Assembly (NCBI GenBank): GCA_949752745.1
Contig: OX457029.1
Coordinates: forward strand, 15,020,599 to 15,084,598
Direction of reading: 5' to 3'
DNA: 64,000 nt
From: Protula sp. h YS-2021
Taxonomy: Eukaryota > Annelida > Polychaeta > Sabellida > Serpulidae
Shown here in pieces: positions 32,599 to 41,980 of this stretch; within the stretch, counting starts at the first letter, position 1; each line of letters begins with the position of its first letter. The translations under genes and the position numbers were made by a program. The notes beneath the pieces were generated by a model. That model ran no database searches and was not told the origin of the DNA. It worked only from the letters and a program-made list of their open reading frames with translations.

Positions 32599-33270
32599 CT
32601 AATGAAAAACAATCGGGTCCTCGCCAGGAAAAATACGAATTCTTAAGCAGATATCTCCAGAGCTGCGTGGATGTAAATCGATAATTAAATAGTCGTAATT
32701 GTCTTTCATTGCATCAGTATAGGCCTCTTTGAGATATTTTATCCCCGTCTGTGAACTAAGTGTACTGATCTGACTTGAAGAGCGCGGGTTTTTAAACAGA
32801 ATAGTGTAGTGTGTGTTCAAAGCTATTGTGCGAGCATGCTTTCCTTGATAAAATGGGTTCTGACATATATAAATGATAGAAAGTTGTTTGTGGTGCGAAG
32901 AACGCGTAAATAAATATTCAACCTCTTTGCTCTTTGTTACTTCATCTTGGAGATCGTCGAATATTAACACATTATGCTGCCCATCTATATATGGATCAAA
33001 TGATGCTGGTAATCCATGCACAAATTCGACTCCTTTCATACTTTCAAACATATTTTGAAATACGCCGTAGAAATAAACGATTCTTTTTGGTGGAATTTCA
33101 AAAAGATTGTTTTCTAAAAGCTTTTTTAGAAAGAAATTTTTTCCACTTCCGGTTGTCCCACAAATGGTAATGGTGGTTGGTGAAAGAAAATTCATGCTGA
33201 CACTTGCATGGGCGCGAAACAAATAAACCGTGCTGATAAATTCATCTTCTTTTATTATACAATAACACAA
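32599..33270 (-). CDS. Packaging-type ATPase (FtsK/HerA/A32-like), arm A, altered Walker A
   Basis: 223 residues from the first ATG; the better start is M26 (33,195). Walker A reads G-T-T-G-S-G-K-N, so the serine that contacts Mg-ATP is asparagine, while arm B has the normal K-S. Walker B (V-L-I-F-D-D-L-Q-D-E) is intact. Other Polinton ATPases are thought to pump DNA into capsids. The K-S to K-N change probably weakens or kills this copy. Confidence 0.75.
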   Translation of the reverse strand: MCYCIIKEDEFISTVYLFRAHASVSMNFLSPTTITICGTTGSGKNFFLKKLLENNLFEIPPKRIVYFYGVFQNMFESMKGVEFVHGLPASFDPYIDGQHNVLIFDDLQDEVTKSKEVEYLFTRSSHHKQLSIIYICQNPFYQGKHARTIALNTHYTILFKNPRSSSQISTLSSQTGIKYLKEAYTDAMKDNYDYLIIDLHPRSSGDICLRIRIFPGEDPIVFH

Positions 33271-33433
33271 GTATCAAAGAGTAAGCACAGACTATATACA
33301 TTAACTCAACTGTCACAGACCACGTTGTATCTTATTCATTAAACAAAACATACATTTAACAAAGCAAGATTGAAATAATTACAGTTCAACATTAGTTACT
33401 ACGAATTAACTCAAAATGCACAGGACAACAACA

Positions 33434-33743
33434 TTATAATAATGACTTTGCGGCATCAAATTTTTCGCGAACGGACAATCGAACTGGAATGTAATCTTCA
33501 TTTTCTTCTAAGAGAGATTCAATTCTTCCATCTTCCTCACATTGAATATCCCTTAGAATCCCCTTGATTCTATCACTATCGATTCCATTCACATATTCCC
33601 TCAATTCCTCAAGCAAGACACCAAGCGTGTTTTGTCCAATGAATTGAGATGGCTTAGTAACTCGTGCAATTTTACTTCTGAACCCACAAGCCCAAAATGT
33701 GTCACGCCCGCATACCACAATAGTTTTTGCGTTGTCTAACTCA
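33434..33743 (-). pseudogene. 3' end of DNA polymerase B, arm A
   Basis: The last ~102 codons of the polymerase (from E-L-D-N-A-K-T) are duplicated here in inverted orientation and match 37,890-38,198. The open frame runs a little past the fold-back junction at 33,743 into unrelated codons to 33,799. It has no polymerase motifs. Confidence 0.85.
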
Positions 33744-36700
33744 ATGGTTCTCGACAGTCCATACACAATATCCACTCGTGCAAATCTGCGGCGGTTCAAT
33801 TCATTGCTGAAGAAAATAGACCTTAATGAGTACGCAAAAAATCAAAGACCCGATTCAAAATGGATCCCGCATATGATAACAAACGTCGTATTTTACGTTT
33901 ACCCATCATCGTATGCATTGGGGGAAGGGAGCCTTCCTTCATTTGTGAAACAATGTAGGTCTATTCTTAGCTTGGATGTGAACCGCAGTACAAATAAATT
34001 GTTTGATGATAACTTGTGTTTGTTCCGATGTCTAGCTGCATATCTGAACAACTCAAGTTACCCTAGGCAAAAGGTGGTGAATGAGCTCTATGCAAAGTGG
34101 TGCGAATATTTGGCTAAGCAGACATCGAGAAAGAAATTCGGAGGGGTAGATATATCTCAACTACCTGATTTCGAGAGGTGCTTTGAGATAAATCTAAACC
34201 TCTACGAGCTTTTGCCGACCAGAACTGTCGTCCCTCACTATCGATCACTTTGTCATTACCGGGACACTCTTTACTGCAACTTGCACAACAATCACACAAG
34301 CTTAATAACAAATTTTAAATGCTATGCCAAGAAATATCAATGCTCAACCTGTGATAGACACTTTAATACCATGCAAAGTTGGAAACGTCATTTACGAGTG
34401 TGCTCCAAAGTAACAAAATACGTCTTCCCTGGTGGATTTATGAAACGAACACAATCAATCTTTAATGAACTGTCTAGATTCGATATTCATGTTCCCAAGG
34501 CTGAGCAGTTCTACGAGCACTTTATAGTTTATGATTTCGAGGCTATGTTAAAGAAGTCCTCTGCATCTGTATCACAAAATCTAACTTACATTGAGGAACA
34601 TGTCCCAATCTCAGTGTCTGTCTGTTCAAATGTCCCGGGGTATAAGGATCCACAGTGTTTTGTTAATCCCAATTTGGACGAACTGTTAGACAGCATGATT
34701 GCTTACATGACAGAAATTGGTGAAAAGAGTGAGGCGTTAGCGAGACAAAAATGGGCAGAAGTCTTGGTGAAATTAAAGACTCTTGCGGCGCAGTATGCAC
34801 GAGATGATGATGATGATGATGATGCTAACGATGAGACAGACAGTAATCATAGCTTTGATTTGGATCTAGAACACGACTTTGTTGACGGTGAGATTAACAT
34901 TTATAATGATGGTGATAATGTTGATGATGTTGACATAACAGGAGATGACGATGGATATACGGACAATTCTGATCAGATGAGTAAAAAGAAAGACCCACAC
35001 AAACACATCCGTCAAACAATTAAACACCTAACAAACAAATTCAACACCTACTGTGCACAAATACCTGTACTTAGCTTTAACGGTGCTAAATATGATCTGA
35101 ATTTAGTGAAGACAAGAATAGCAAAGAAACTTAATTTACACGCGGACAAAAACCACTTCACTGTGAAAAAGAGCAATGCATATGTAGCAATATGCAACAG
35201 TTCATTTAGGTTTTTAGATATTGTAAATTATATTGCTCCTGGATCCAGTTACTCAAAATTTCTAAAAGCATACGGCACAACAGAGGAATTAAAGGGGTTC
35301 TTTTGTTATTCGTTTTTAGACTCAGTTGAGAAACTTCAGTTTGATTCTTTACCTCCATGTGACGCATTCTATTCATATCTTTAAAAAATAAATGTTTTAG
35401 ATGAGGATGGGGAGGGAGAAAGGAATTACAACTGGTTAAAGATGATTTGGGAAGAAGAAAATATGAACACCCTTGAGGATCTCTTAGTGTGGTACAACAA
35501 CCGTGACGTTAAGCCGTTTGTCGCCGCTATTGAGCAGATGCAACTTTTCTATAAAGCTAAAGAAGTTGATGTGTTTAAAGAAACTATTAGCACCCCAGGA
35601 GTGTCGAGACTTTTACTATTTCGCTCAACAACGTGCAACTTTCCGCTTTTCGATGTAAATAACCAAGACATATTCAAAACAATTCAACATAACATTTGCG
35701 GTGGACCTTCTATCATATTCACACGCTATCATGAGACGGAAGAGACTTTCATTCGAGACAACCCGGAAAAACCCTGCAAAACAATAAATGGATACGACGC
35801 AAATTCCTTGTACCTAGGAAATCTAGAAAGCTCATATCCAACGGGGTGTTTTGTAGACAGACGGGCGGAAAACCAATTCAAACCAGAACTGAATATAAAG
35901 TTTTTATCGCAATATTTTTGGATGGATTATTTATCGGAAACACAAAACAACCATATCATTCACAAACTGAACAACGACAATAAAGAAATTAGGATTGAAA
36001 ATTATAGTTGTGATGGATTTTGTCAAGAAACAAATACAATTTACGAATATAACGGTTGCTGGTTGCATCCTCACGATGACTGCACACTTATAAAGGACAC
36101 AGACTCGAAATTTGCAAATCTCAAACAACACCGACGAGATAGAACAGAGCAAAAACATGACTATCTGAAGAGTCTTGGTTATAATGTAGTAAGCATACAG
36201 GAGTGCCAATACAAACAAACGATAGAACCACACCTAGATCACATTATTGATAAATATCTCCCACCTTTTTATAGGCAAAATAAATGCGGACTTGGCAAAA
36301 AGAAAATTTTGAGAGCGGTTTGTGACGAAACGTTGTTTGGTTTAGTTCTCTGTGACATAAAAGTTCCGACTGAATGGAACAACACATACAGAGACACCTC
36401 AAAACTTGATGATCAACTGAAAAATTTATCTCCTCAAGAATATTTTGCAGAGATGGCTCCGATTTTTTGTACTACTGATATACCATTCGAGCATTTTGGC
36501 GATCACATGCAAGACTATGTAAAAAGTGAAGGTTTAACCGAGTCTCCCCGTACGCTGTTAGTTGGTGGCAACTCAGCCAAGAATATGTTACTTATTACAC
36601 CGTTACTTAAATGGTACCTTGAGCATGGACTTGAGGTAACAGAAATCCACAGAGTCATAGAATTTACACCTAAAAAATGCTTTCAATCATTTGTTGATCA

Positions 36701-38198
36701 AGTAACAAATGCTCGCAGAGAAGGTGACTTAGATAAGACCAAAGCGATCATAGCTGAGACTATGAAACTTCTTGGAAACAGTGCCTATGGCTCGATGCTT
36801 TTAAACAAGGGAAAACACAGAGATATCATCTATGTTCAAGGTACAAATGAGCTTCAACGTTATGTCAACGACCCTCGCTTTCGTCATCTAACCAGTCTTG
36901 GGGACGATATGTTTGAAGTAGAACTATCAAAACGCAAAATTACATTCGATATACCAAACTACATTGGATTTTTTATACTTAATTATGCAAAGCTTCACAT
37001 GTTACGTTACCACTACGATTGCTTAGATTATTATATCCCTCGCTCTGACTACGAGTTAGCTCTCTGTGATACAGATTCCCAATATATGGCCTTAGGGTCG
37101 CGTGACATGGTCGACTTAGTCAAGCCACACTTACGTGCGGACTTTATAGACAGGATAGAAAACAGTTGTCACTTGGACAAAATACACACGGAGGATGGAT
37201 TCTGGTATCCGCGGACATGTTGTCAGACACACGCACGTTATGACCGCCGCACTCCTGGTTTGATGAAGCTTGAAGCGTCTGGTGAATTGCTTATTGCTTT
37301 GTGCTCAAAAACGTATTACTTAGGGAATGGGGAGAACTTCAAATTGACGTGTAAATCGGTGAACAAACGATTCGTTCAAAATCCCAGACAAATCTTTGAG
37401 AGTGTTCTCAACACGAAACAAAAGCACATTGTCGAAAACATGAGTTTTCGACAGAAGGACAACACCGTGTTTACTTATAAACAAACAAAGATAGGCTTTA
37501 CTTACTTCTATGTTAAACGGCAAGTGCTTGCAGATGCAGTTCATACTCGCACATTAGACATAGAGCTCAACCCTTTCAGAAATGAACATATCTTGTTCGT
37601 TGAACCTAATTCGGTTTTATCAAATTACAGCGAAACCGCCATTTTCAATGCATTTGAAAATGATTTAGACAATTTATTTATTTCTGGTCATCAATTGTAT
37701 TTGTATGCAGTGGCTCATTTTCACGAAAATGAAGAGATGAAAGAGGAAATTAAAGACTGTCAAAGTGCTTTTCGATTGTACCAGAAAAATTTTAAAATTG
37801 AAGAGTCTCTTGAATGGTTTGATTGTCGAGTTGATAAAATGAGGGATATCTTGCTGTTAAAATGGCTATGGAATGGAGATTTCAGAAATGAGTTAGACAA
37901 CGCAAAAACTATTGTGGTATGCGGGCGTGACACATTTTGGGCTTGTGGGTTCAGAAGTAAAATTGCACGAGTTACTAAGCCTTCTCAATTCATTGGACAA
38001 AACACGCTTGGTGTCTTGCTTGAGGAATTGAGGGAATATGTGAATGGAATCGATAGTGATAGAATCAAGGGGATTCTAAGGGATATTCAATGTGAGGAAG
38101 ATGGAAGAATTGAATCTCTCTTAGAAGAAAATGAAGATTACATTCCAGTTCGATTGTCCGTTCGCGAAAAATTTGATGCCGCAAAGTCATTATTATAA
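33744..38198 (+). pseudogene. Protein-primed type DNA polymerase B (loop copy), one in-frame stop
   Basis: One frame runs ~1,480 codons from the fold-back junction, broken only by TAA at 35,382-35,384. The native start and upstream region are lost at the junction. A C-x2-C ... H ... C finger lies near 34,340-34,395. Exonuclease motifs are Y-D-F-E-A (~34,529), F-N-G-A-K-Y-D (~35,075) and Y-S-F-L-D (~35,310). An acidic D/N-rich insert lies at 34,800-34,980. After the stop come polymerase motif A D-A-N-S-L-Y (~35,796), an inserted nuclease-like segment, motif B K-L-L-G-N-S-A-Y-G (~36,765), motif C D-T-D-S (~37,070) and K-T-Y. The catalytic residues look intact. It is the only near-complete polymerase gene here. 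Confidence 0.88.
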
Positions 38199-38361
38199 TG
38201 TTGTTGTCCTGTGCATTTTGAGTTAATTCGTAGTAACTAATGTTGAACTGTAATTATTTCAATCTTGCTTTGTTAAATGTATGTTTTGTTTAATGAATAA
38301 GATACAACGTGGTCTGTGACAGTTGAGTTAATGTATATAGTCTGTGCTTACTCTTTGATAC

Positions 38362-39033
38362 TTGTGTTATTGTATAATAAAAGAAGATGAATTTATCAGC
38401 ACGGTTTATTTGTTTCGCGCCCATGCAAGTGTCAGCATGAATTTTCTTTCACCAACCACCATTACCATTTGTGGGACAACCGGAAGTGGAAAAAGTTTCT
38501 TTCTAAAAAAGCTTTTAGAAAACAATCTTTTTGAAATTCCACCAAAAAGAATCGTTTATTTCTACGGCGTATTTCAAAATATGTTTGAAAGTATGAAAGG
38601 AGTCGAATTTGTGCATGGATTACCAGCATCATTTGATCCATATATAGATGGGCAGCATAATGTGTTAATATTCGACGATCTCCAAGATGAAGTAACAAAG
38701 AGCAAAGAGGTTGAATATTTATTTACGCGTTCTTCGCACCACAAACAACTTTCTATCATTTATATATGTCAGAACCCATTTTATCAAGGAAAGCATGCTC
38801 GCACAATAGCTTTGAACACACACTACACTATTCTGTTTAAAAACCCGCGCTCTTCAAGTCAGATCAGTACACTTAGTTCACAGACGGGGATAAAATATCT
38901 CAAAGAGGCCTATACTGATGCAATGAAAGACAATTACGGCTATTTAATTATCGATTTACATCCACGCAGCTCTGGAGATATCTGCTTAAGAACTCGTATT
39001 TTTCCTGGCGAGGACCCGATTGTTTTTCATTAG
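38362..39033 (+). CDS. Packaging-type ATPase (FtsK/HerA/A32-like), arm B
   Basis: Walker A G-T-T-G-S-G-K-S and Walker B V-L-I-F-D-D-L-Q-D-E are both intact, and S-Q-T-G follows near residue 180. Two starts are possible: the first ATG at 38,362, or M26 at 38,437. The second is preferred because the P-loop then lies near the N-terminus as usual, and a TATA-like TATAATAAAAG lies ~60 bp before it. The gene follows the polymerase by ~240 bp and begins the compact same-strand gene series that ends with the protease. Confidence 0.85.
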   Translation: MCYCIIKEDEFISTVYLFRAHASVSMNFLSPTTITICGTTGSGKSFFLKKLLENNLFEIPPKRIVYFYGVFQNMFESMKGVEFVHGLPASFDPYIDGQHNVLIFDDLQDEVTKSKEVEYLFTRSSHHKQLSIIYICQNPFYQGKHARTIALNTHYTILFKNPRSSSQISTLSSQTGIKYLKEAYTDAMKDNYGYLIIDLHPRSSGDICLRTRIFPGEDPIVFH

Positions 39034-39068
39034 ATTTAAATTGTGGAGCAGACATTAAGTAATGACAT

Positions 39069-39410
39069 TTGTACTCAAACTTTTGCCTGTGCAACATGTC
39101 AAAGCATGTAATTAAGAACAAAGAGTTTCTTCAACTTATTTTAAACACATCTCGAGATCAAGCGACAGCACTTTTGGACACCATAACAGAAGAACAGCTG
39201 CTTCTGTTGAGTGAAATAGCATATAATTTATTACATTTACCTTTACCGAAAAAAGCGCAATACCTAGTAAATAAAAAGAAAAGGCTTTTTGAAAGTATTG
39301 CCAGCAAAAAGATAAGTAAGTTAGTAAAAAGGAATCTAATTCGCAAGAACTATAAACATTTGTTATTGGTTTTGTGGGCATTAAAAACACAGCTTTTACA
39401 GCTACTATGA
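39069..39410 (+). CDS. Small helical basic Polinton protein, arm B
   Basis: The likely start is M10 at 39,096. It is ~104 residues, with leucine-rich amphipathic helices, a K/R-rich centre (K-R-L-F-E-S-I-A-S-K-K-I-S-K) and a hydrophobic end. The stop overlaps the next start as ATGA (39,407-39,410). Equivalent small proteins occur between ATPase and integrase in other invertebrate Polintons. Function unknown. Confidence 0.6.
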   Translation: MYSNFCLCNMSKHVIKNKEFLQLILNTSRDQATALLDTITEEQLLLLSEIAYNLLHLPLPKKAQYLVNKKKRLFESIASKKISKLVKRNLIRKNYKHLLLVLWALKTQLLQLL

Positions 39411-39955
39411 AAAAGAGCGTGTTGATTCCCATGGAACAGTACTTATTTTATCAAAACTTAGCCAAAGGAAATAGAGGAATAGACACAGGAAATCAAGAGA
39501 ACTTAACATCAGTCGAAAGCCCAGTAGTATTAGACTCGGGACAAGTTACGGAACCTATTCCAGTCCCTCCTTTACCGAAAAATGATAAATTAAAACCGGA
39601 AGTTATTATTGCACACCTGCCGAAGAGAAATCATACAAAAGCAAAGAATTTGCTGGACATTATTGATAAACATTCATGTTTAGACTGGAACAAGAATGGT
39701 GAATTACTTTTGAATGAAAAGCCCATTCCATTCTCTCATATCACTGATCTTCTTCACGATGCTTTAAACAACACCCAATACGATCCGGTTGGATACACAG
39801 AGTTTTATGGAAATTTAGGAAATATACCGCTTTCGCTTATTTCCAATCCAAAGCGAAAACTTTTGCTTGGAGGAAGAGTGTTACCACCTATAGGAATACC
39901 AGAAAAGCAGCCGGTACCTTTAAACAGTTGGAAATTGCTGTGGAAAAGTCTCTGA
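39374..39955 (+). CDS. Conserved Polinton protein of unknown function, arm B
   Basis: The start at M12 (39,407, M-K-K-S-V-L-I-P-M-E-Q-Y) is favoured by its ATGA overlap with the preceding stop. About 182 residues: a P-rich linker (~60-75), a helix-rich middle with W-N-K-N-G-E-L-L, then Y-T-E-F-Y-G-N-L and P-L-S-L-I-S-N-P-K-R. The stop overlaps the integrase start (TGATG, 39,953-39,957). I recognise the family as Polinton-associated but know no function. Confidence 0.62.
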   Translation: MGIKNTAFTATMKKSVLIPMEQYLFYQNLAKGNRGIDTGNQENLTSVESPVVLDSGQVTEPIPVPPLPKNDKLKPEVIIAHLPKRNHTKAKNLLDIIDKHSCLDWNKNGELLLNEKPIPFSHITDLLHDALNNTQYDPVGYTEFYGNLGNIPLSLISNPKRKLLLGGRVLPPIGIPEKQPVPLNSWKLLWKSL

Positions 39956-41067
39956 TGTTGAGTAAAGAAAAGCAAAAGTACTTGGAAAAGATATACTTCA
40001 CTCCTAGTAACCCAGCAGCCTTTTCGGGATTGAATAAGGTGTGGCGCATAATTAAAAATGAAGGTAAAGTTACAAAGAAGGAACTTAGGGAATGGCTTCA
40101 GTCTCAAGATACATACACATCATACAAACCTCCAGTCCATAATTTTAAAAGACCGAGAATAATAGCTGCCTACAAGAACGCTATAACTGGATCGGATGTC
40201 GGGTACATGATCCGTTTTGAAAAGGAAAATGATGGCTACGCATATTTTGTTGTTTTTATTGACATTTTTACGAGGTATGCTTGGGCATATCCACTAAAAA
40301 CATTGCGGGGGAGTGAAATGGTACAAGTAATGGAAAAACATTTTGAAACTGAAAAATGTGATAAACTGTTCACTGATGGTGGATCAGAATACAACAACGC
40401 GTTAGTAAAAGCTTATTTAGAGAGAGAGGGAATAGAACATTATACAAGTACCAGCGAAAAGAAAGTTGCTCACGCAGAAAGACTAATAAAGCAACTGAAA
40501 TTAAAGCTGATTAAGTACATGAATGAAAATAACACACATAGATGGATAGATGTCCTTGATGATTTTGTTACTGGGTATAATAATTCTGTGCATCGGGTTT
40601 TGAGTTTAACTCCAGCACAAGCTCGCAACATTGATCAATATACTGTGTGGTCCAATCAGTTTTTTGCTAAGCCGAAAGTGAAAAGACCCCCAGGAAAACC
40701 AAAAAATAAAAACCCATACAGATTTAAAGAAGGAGATCGCGTTAAGTTGGTAGCAAGTCGGCGACCTTTTTCGCGCGAATATGATGAAAAATATACGACA
40801 GAAGTGTTTACAATAACAGATAAAAAAATTAGAAGTGGGGTTCCCATGTACAGCATCAAGGATGAACAAAATGACTCTATCACAGGACACTTCTATCAGA
40901 ACGAATTACAAAAGGTGTTAGTCCCGGAGGACAAGTCGTATAAAATTGAGAAAATTTTGCGAAGACGCACAAGAAATGGAAAGAAGGAATTGTTTGTTAA
41001 ATTTGTAGGCTACCCTAAAAAGTTCAACGCCTGGGTGAGCGACATCGATTATCTAAATTACAAGTAG
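39928..41067 (+). CDS. Retroviral-type integrase with chromodomain, arm B
   Basis: 379 residues from the first ATG; the start at M10 (39,955) is favoured by the TGATG overlap. The rve core has candidate catalytic D in G-S-D-V-G-Y, D in L-F-T-D-G-G-S-E-Y and E in V-A-H-A-E-R-L. A basic linker (P-P-G-K-P-K-N-K-N) follows, then an SH3-like segment and a chromodomain (~335-377) with Y-K-I-E-K-I-L and F-V-K-F-V-G-Y-P. It would cut the 5'-AG ends and join them to target DNA, leaving 6-bp duplications like those seen. This copy looks intact. Confidence 0.88.
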   Translation: MEIAVEKSLMLSKEKQKYLEKIYFTPSNPAAFSGLNKVWRIIKNEGKVTKKELREWLQSQDTYTSYKPPVHNFKRPRIIAAYKNAITGSDVGYMIRFEKENDGYAYFVVFIDIFTRYAWAYPLKTLRGSEMVQVMEKHFETEKCDKLFTDGGSEYNNALVKAYLEREGIEHYTSTSEKKVAHAERLIKQLKLKLIKYMNENNTHRWIDVLDDFVTGYNNSVHRVLSLTPAQARNIDQYTVWSNQFFAKPKVKRPPGKPKNKNPYRFKEGDRVKLVASRRPFSREYDEKYTTEVFTITDKKIRSGVPMYSIKDEQNDSITGHFYQNELQKVLVPEDKSYKIEKILRRRTRNGKKELFVKFVGYPKKFNAWVSDIDYLNYK

Positions 41068-41103
41068 GGGTGAAATACTCTATTCTGTAGCGGACACGTA
41101 AAG

Positions 41104-41478
41104 ATGATTCATCTTTTCTTAACATCAAACGATTCTCTCGAATTTCATCCCTTAAATTCTTCTACCGACTTCACGTGTGAGTTAACGCAACCTTTGACGG
41201 GGACTTTTAAGTGCGCACTTTCAGAGATTTTCTACAACAATTCTGGTGATGATCTTTATGTTTTTTATGATATTTGCAAACAAAGTTTTGTTCGCGACCT
41301 TATGGCACCGATTATCAGAATTGTCAGGGAACCAGGACAGATCATTAATCCGTTTTTCTTCACTGCAACAAGAAAAAATATTCACCGTGTTCAAATATAC
41401 ATAAGAGATAAAAACTTCGAAACTCCAACAGAAGATATAGGTCCTGTTAGATGCGCACTGTTGCTGAAAAGAATATAA
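41104..41478 (+). CDS. Small Polinton protein, possible minor capsid relative, arm B
   Basis: 124 residues, 36 bp after the integrase stop. The N-terminal pattern (L-T-S-N-D-S-L-E-F-H-P, then A-L-S-E-I-F-Y) resembles Polinton minor-capsid-type proteins, but it is short and beta-strand content is only guessed. Differences from arm A cluster around residues 50-62 (D-D-L-Y-V-F-Y-D-I-C-K here). Confidence 0.5.
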   Translation: MIHLFLTSNDSLEFHPLNSSTDFTCELTQPLTGTFKCALSEIFYNNSGDDLYVFYDICKQSFVRDLMAPIIRIVREPGQIINPFFFTATRKNIHRVQIYIRDKNFETPTEDIGPVRCALLLKRI

Positions 41479-41533
41479 AGTTGGTGATTATCAATGCTCT
41501 CATCAGTTCGTTCTTGAACACGGAGAAGCAAGC

Positions 41534-41914
41534 ATGGCCGTTTCAGAGACAGAGAAGAAATGGATAGACTTTTATGATAAGATGGGAGAAGGTAAAATCC
41601 CTTTTAGCTCGAAATTTTACGTAATAGAGGACTACATATCAAACGTGACCCCACAGGAAGGAAGCGCTGCAGTTCAACTTGTTACACCAACACAGCAGCA
41701 AGTAGAGCAGGCAAAAATGCAGTTAAAGCGTAATTTATTAGCGATGCCAGTACCCGCAAAGCGACGTCGAATAAAAAACAAAAAGAAAACAGTAAAACGA
41801 AAACGCGTAGGAAAGAGTAAGACACCACACAGAAAGAAGAAAGCACAGAAAAGGGTTAAAGCGCTTAAAAAGAAAGGTTCCCAAAAGCAGCTGTGGCGTA
41901 GACGGAAATATTAA
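41534..41914 (+). CDS. Small basic, nucleic-acid-binding protein, arm B
   Basis: 126 residues with a strongly basic K/R-rich C-terminal ~50 residues and an ordered-looking N-terminus. It is 55 bp after the previous gene and 66 bp before the capsid gene. A DNA-condensing core role is plausible, but no domain is recognised. Confidence 0.62.
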   Translation: MAVSETEKKWIDFYDKMGEGKIPFSSKFYVIEDYISNVTPQEGSAAVQLVTPTQQQVEQAKMQLKRNLLAMPVPAKRRRIKNKKKTVKRKRVGKSKTPHRKKKAQKRVKALKKKGSQKQLWRRRKY

Positions 41915-41980
41915 GCTAGGATATAATCTTGTTACACAATGTAATTAACTCACTCTCTATCTGACCAGCGAAGAGATAAC

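Larger units (their letters stand above)
25747..33743 (-). repeat. Polinton arm A (inverted copy)
   Basis: Reverse complement of 37,889-45,893, differing by scattered substitutions and small indels. Homology ends at TGAGTTAGAC in the polymerase gene, after which the sequence switches to the polymerase N-terminal part in the other direction. Confidence 0.93.

Noticed and set aside
33699..33743. Upstream ATG and ~15 codons ahead of the loop polymerase
   Set aside because: This stretch is the antisense of arm A polymerase codons, so the frame crosses the fold-back junction by chance and is not the native start.
35385..35441. A frameshift between the two polymerase open frames
   Set aside because: Both frames start at positions with the same remainder modulo three; the break is a single in-frame TAA.
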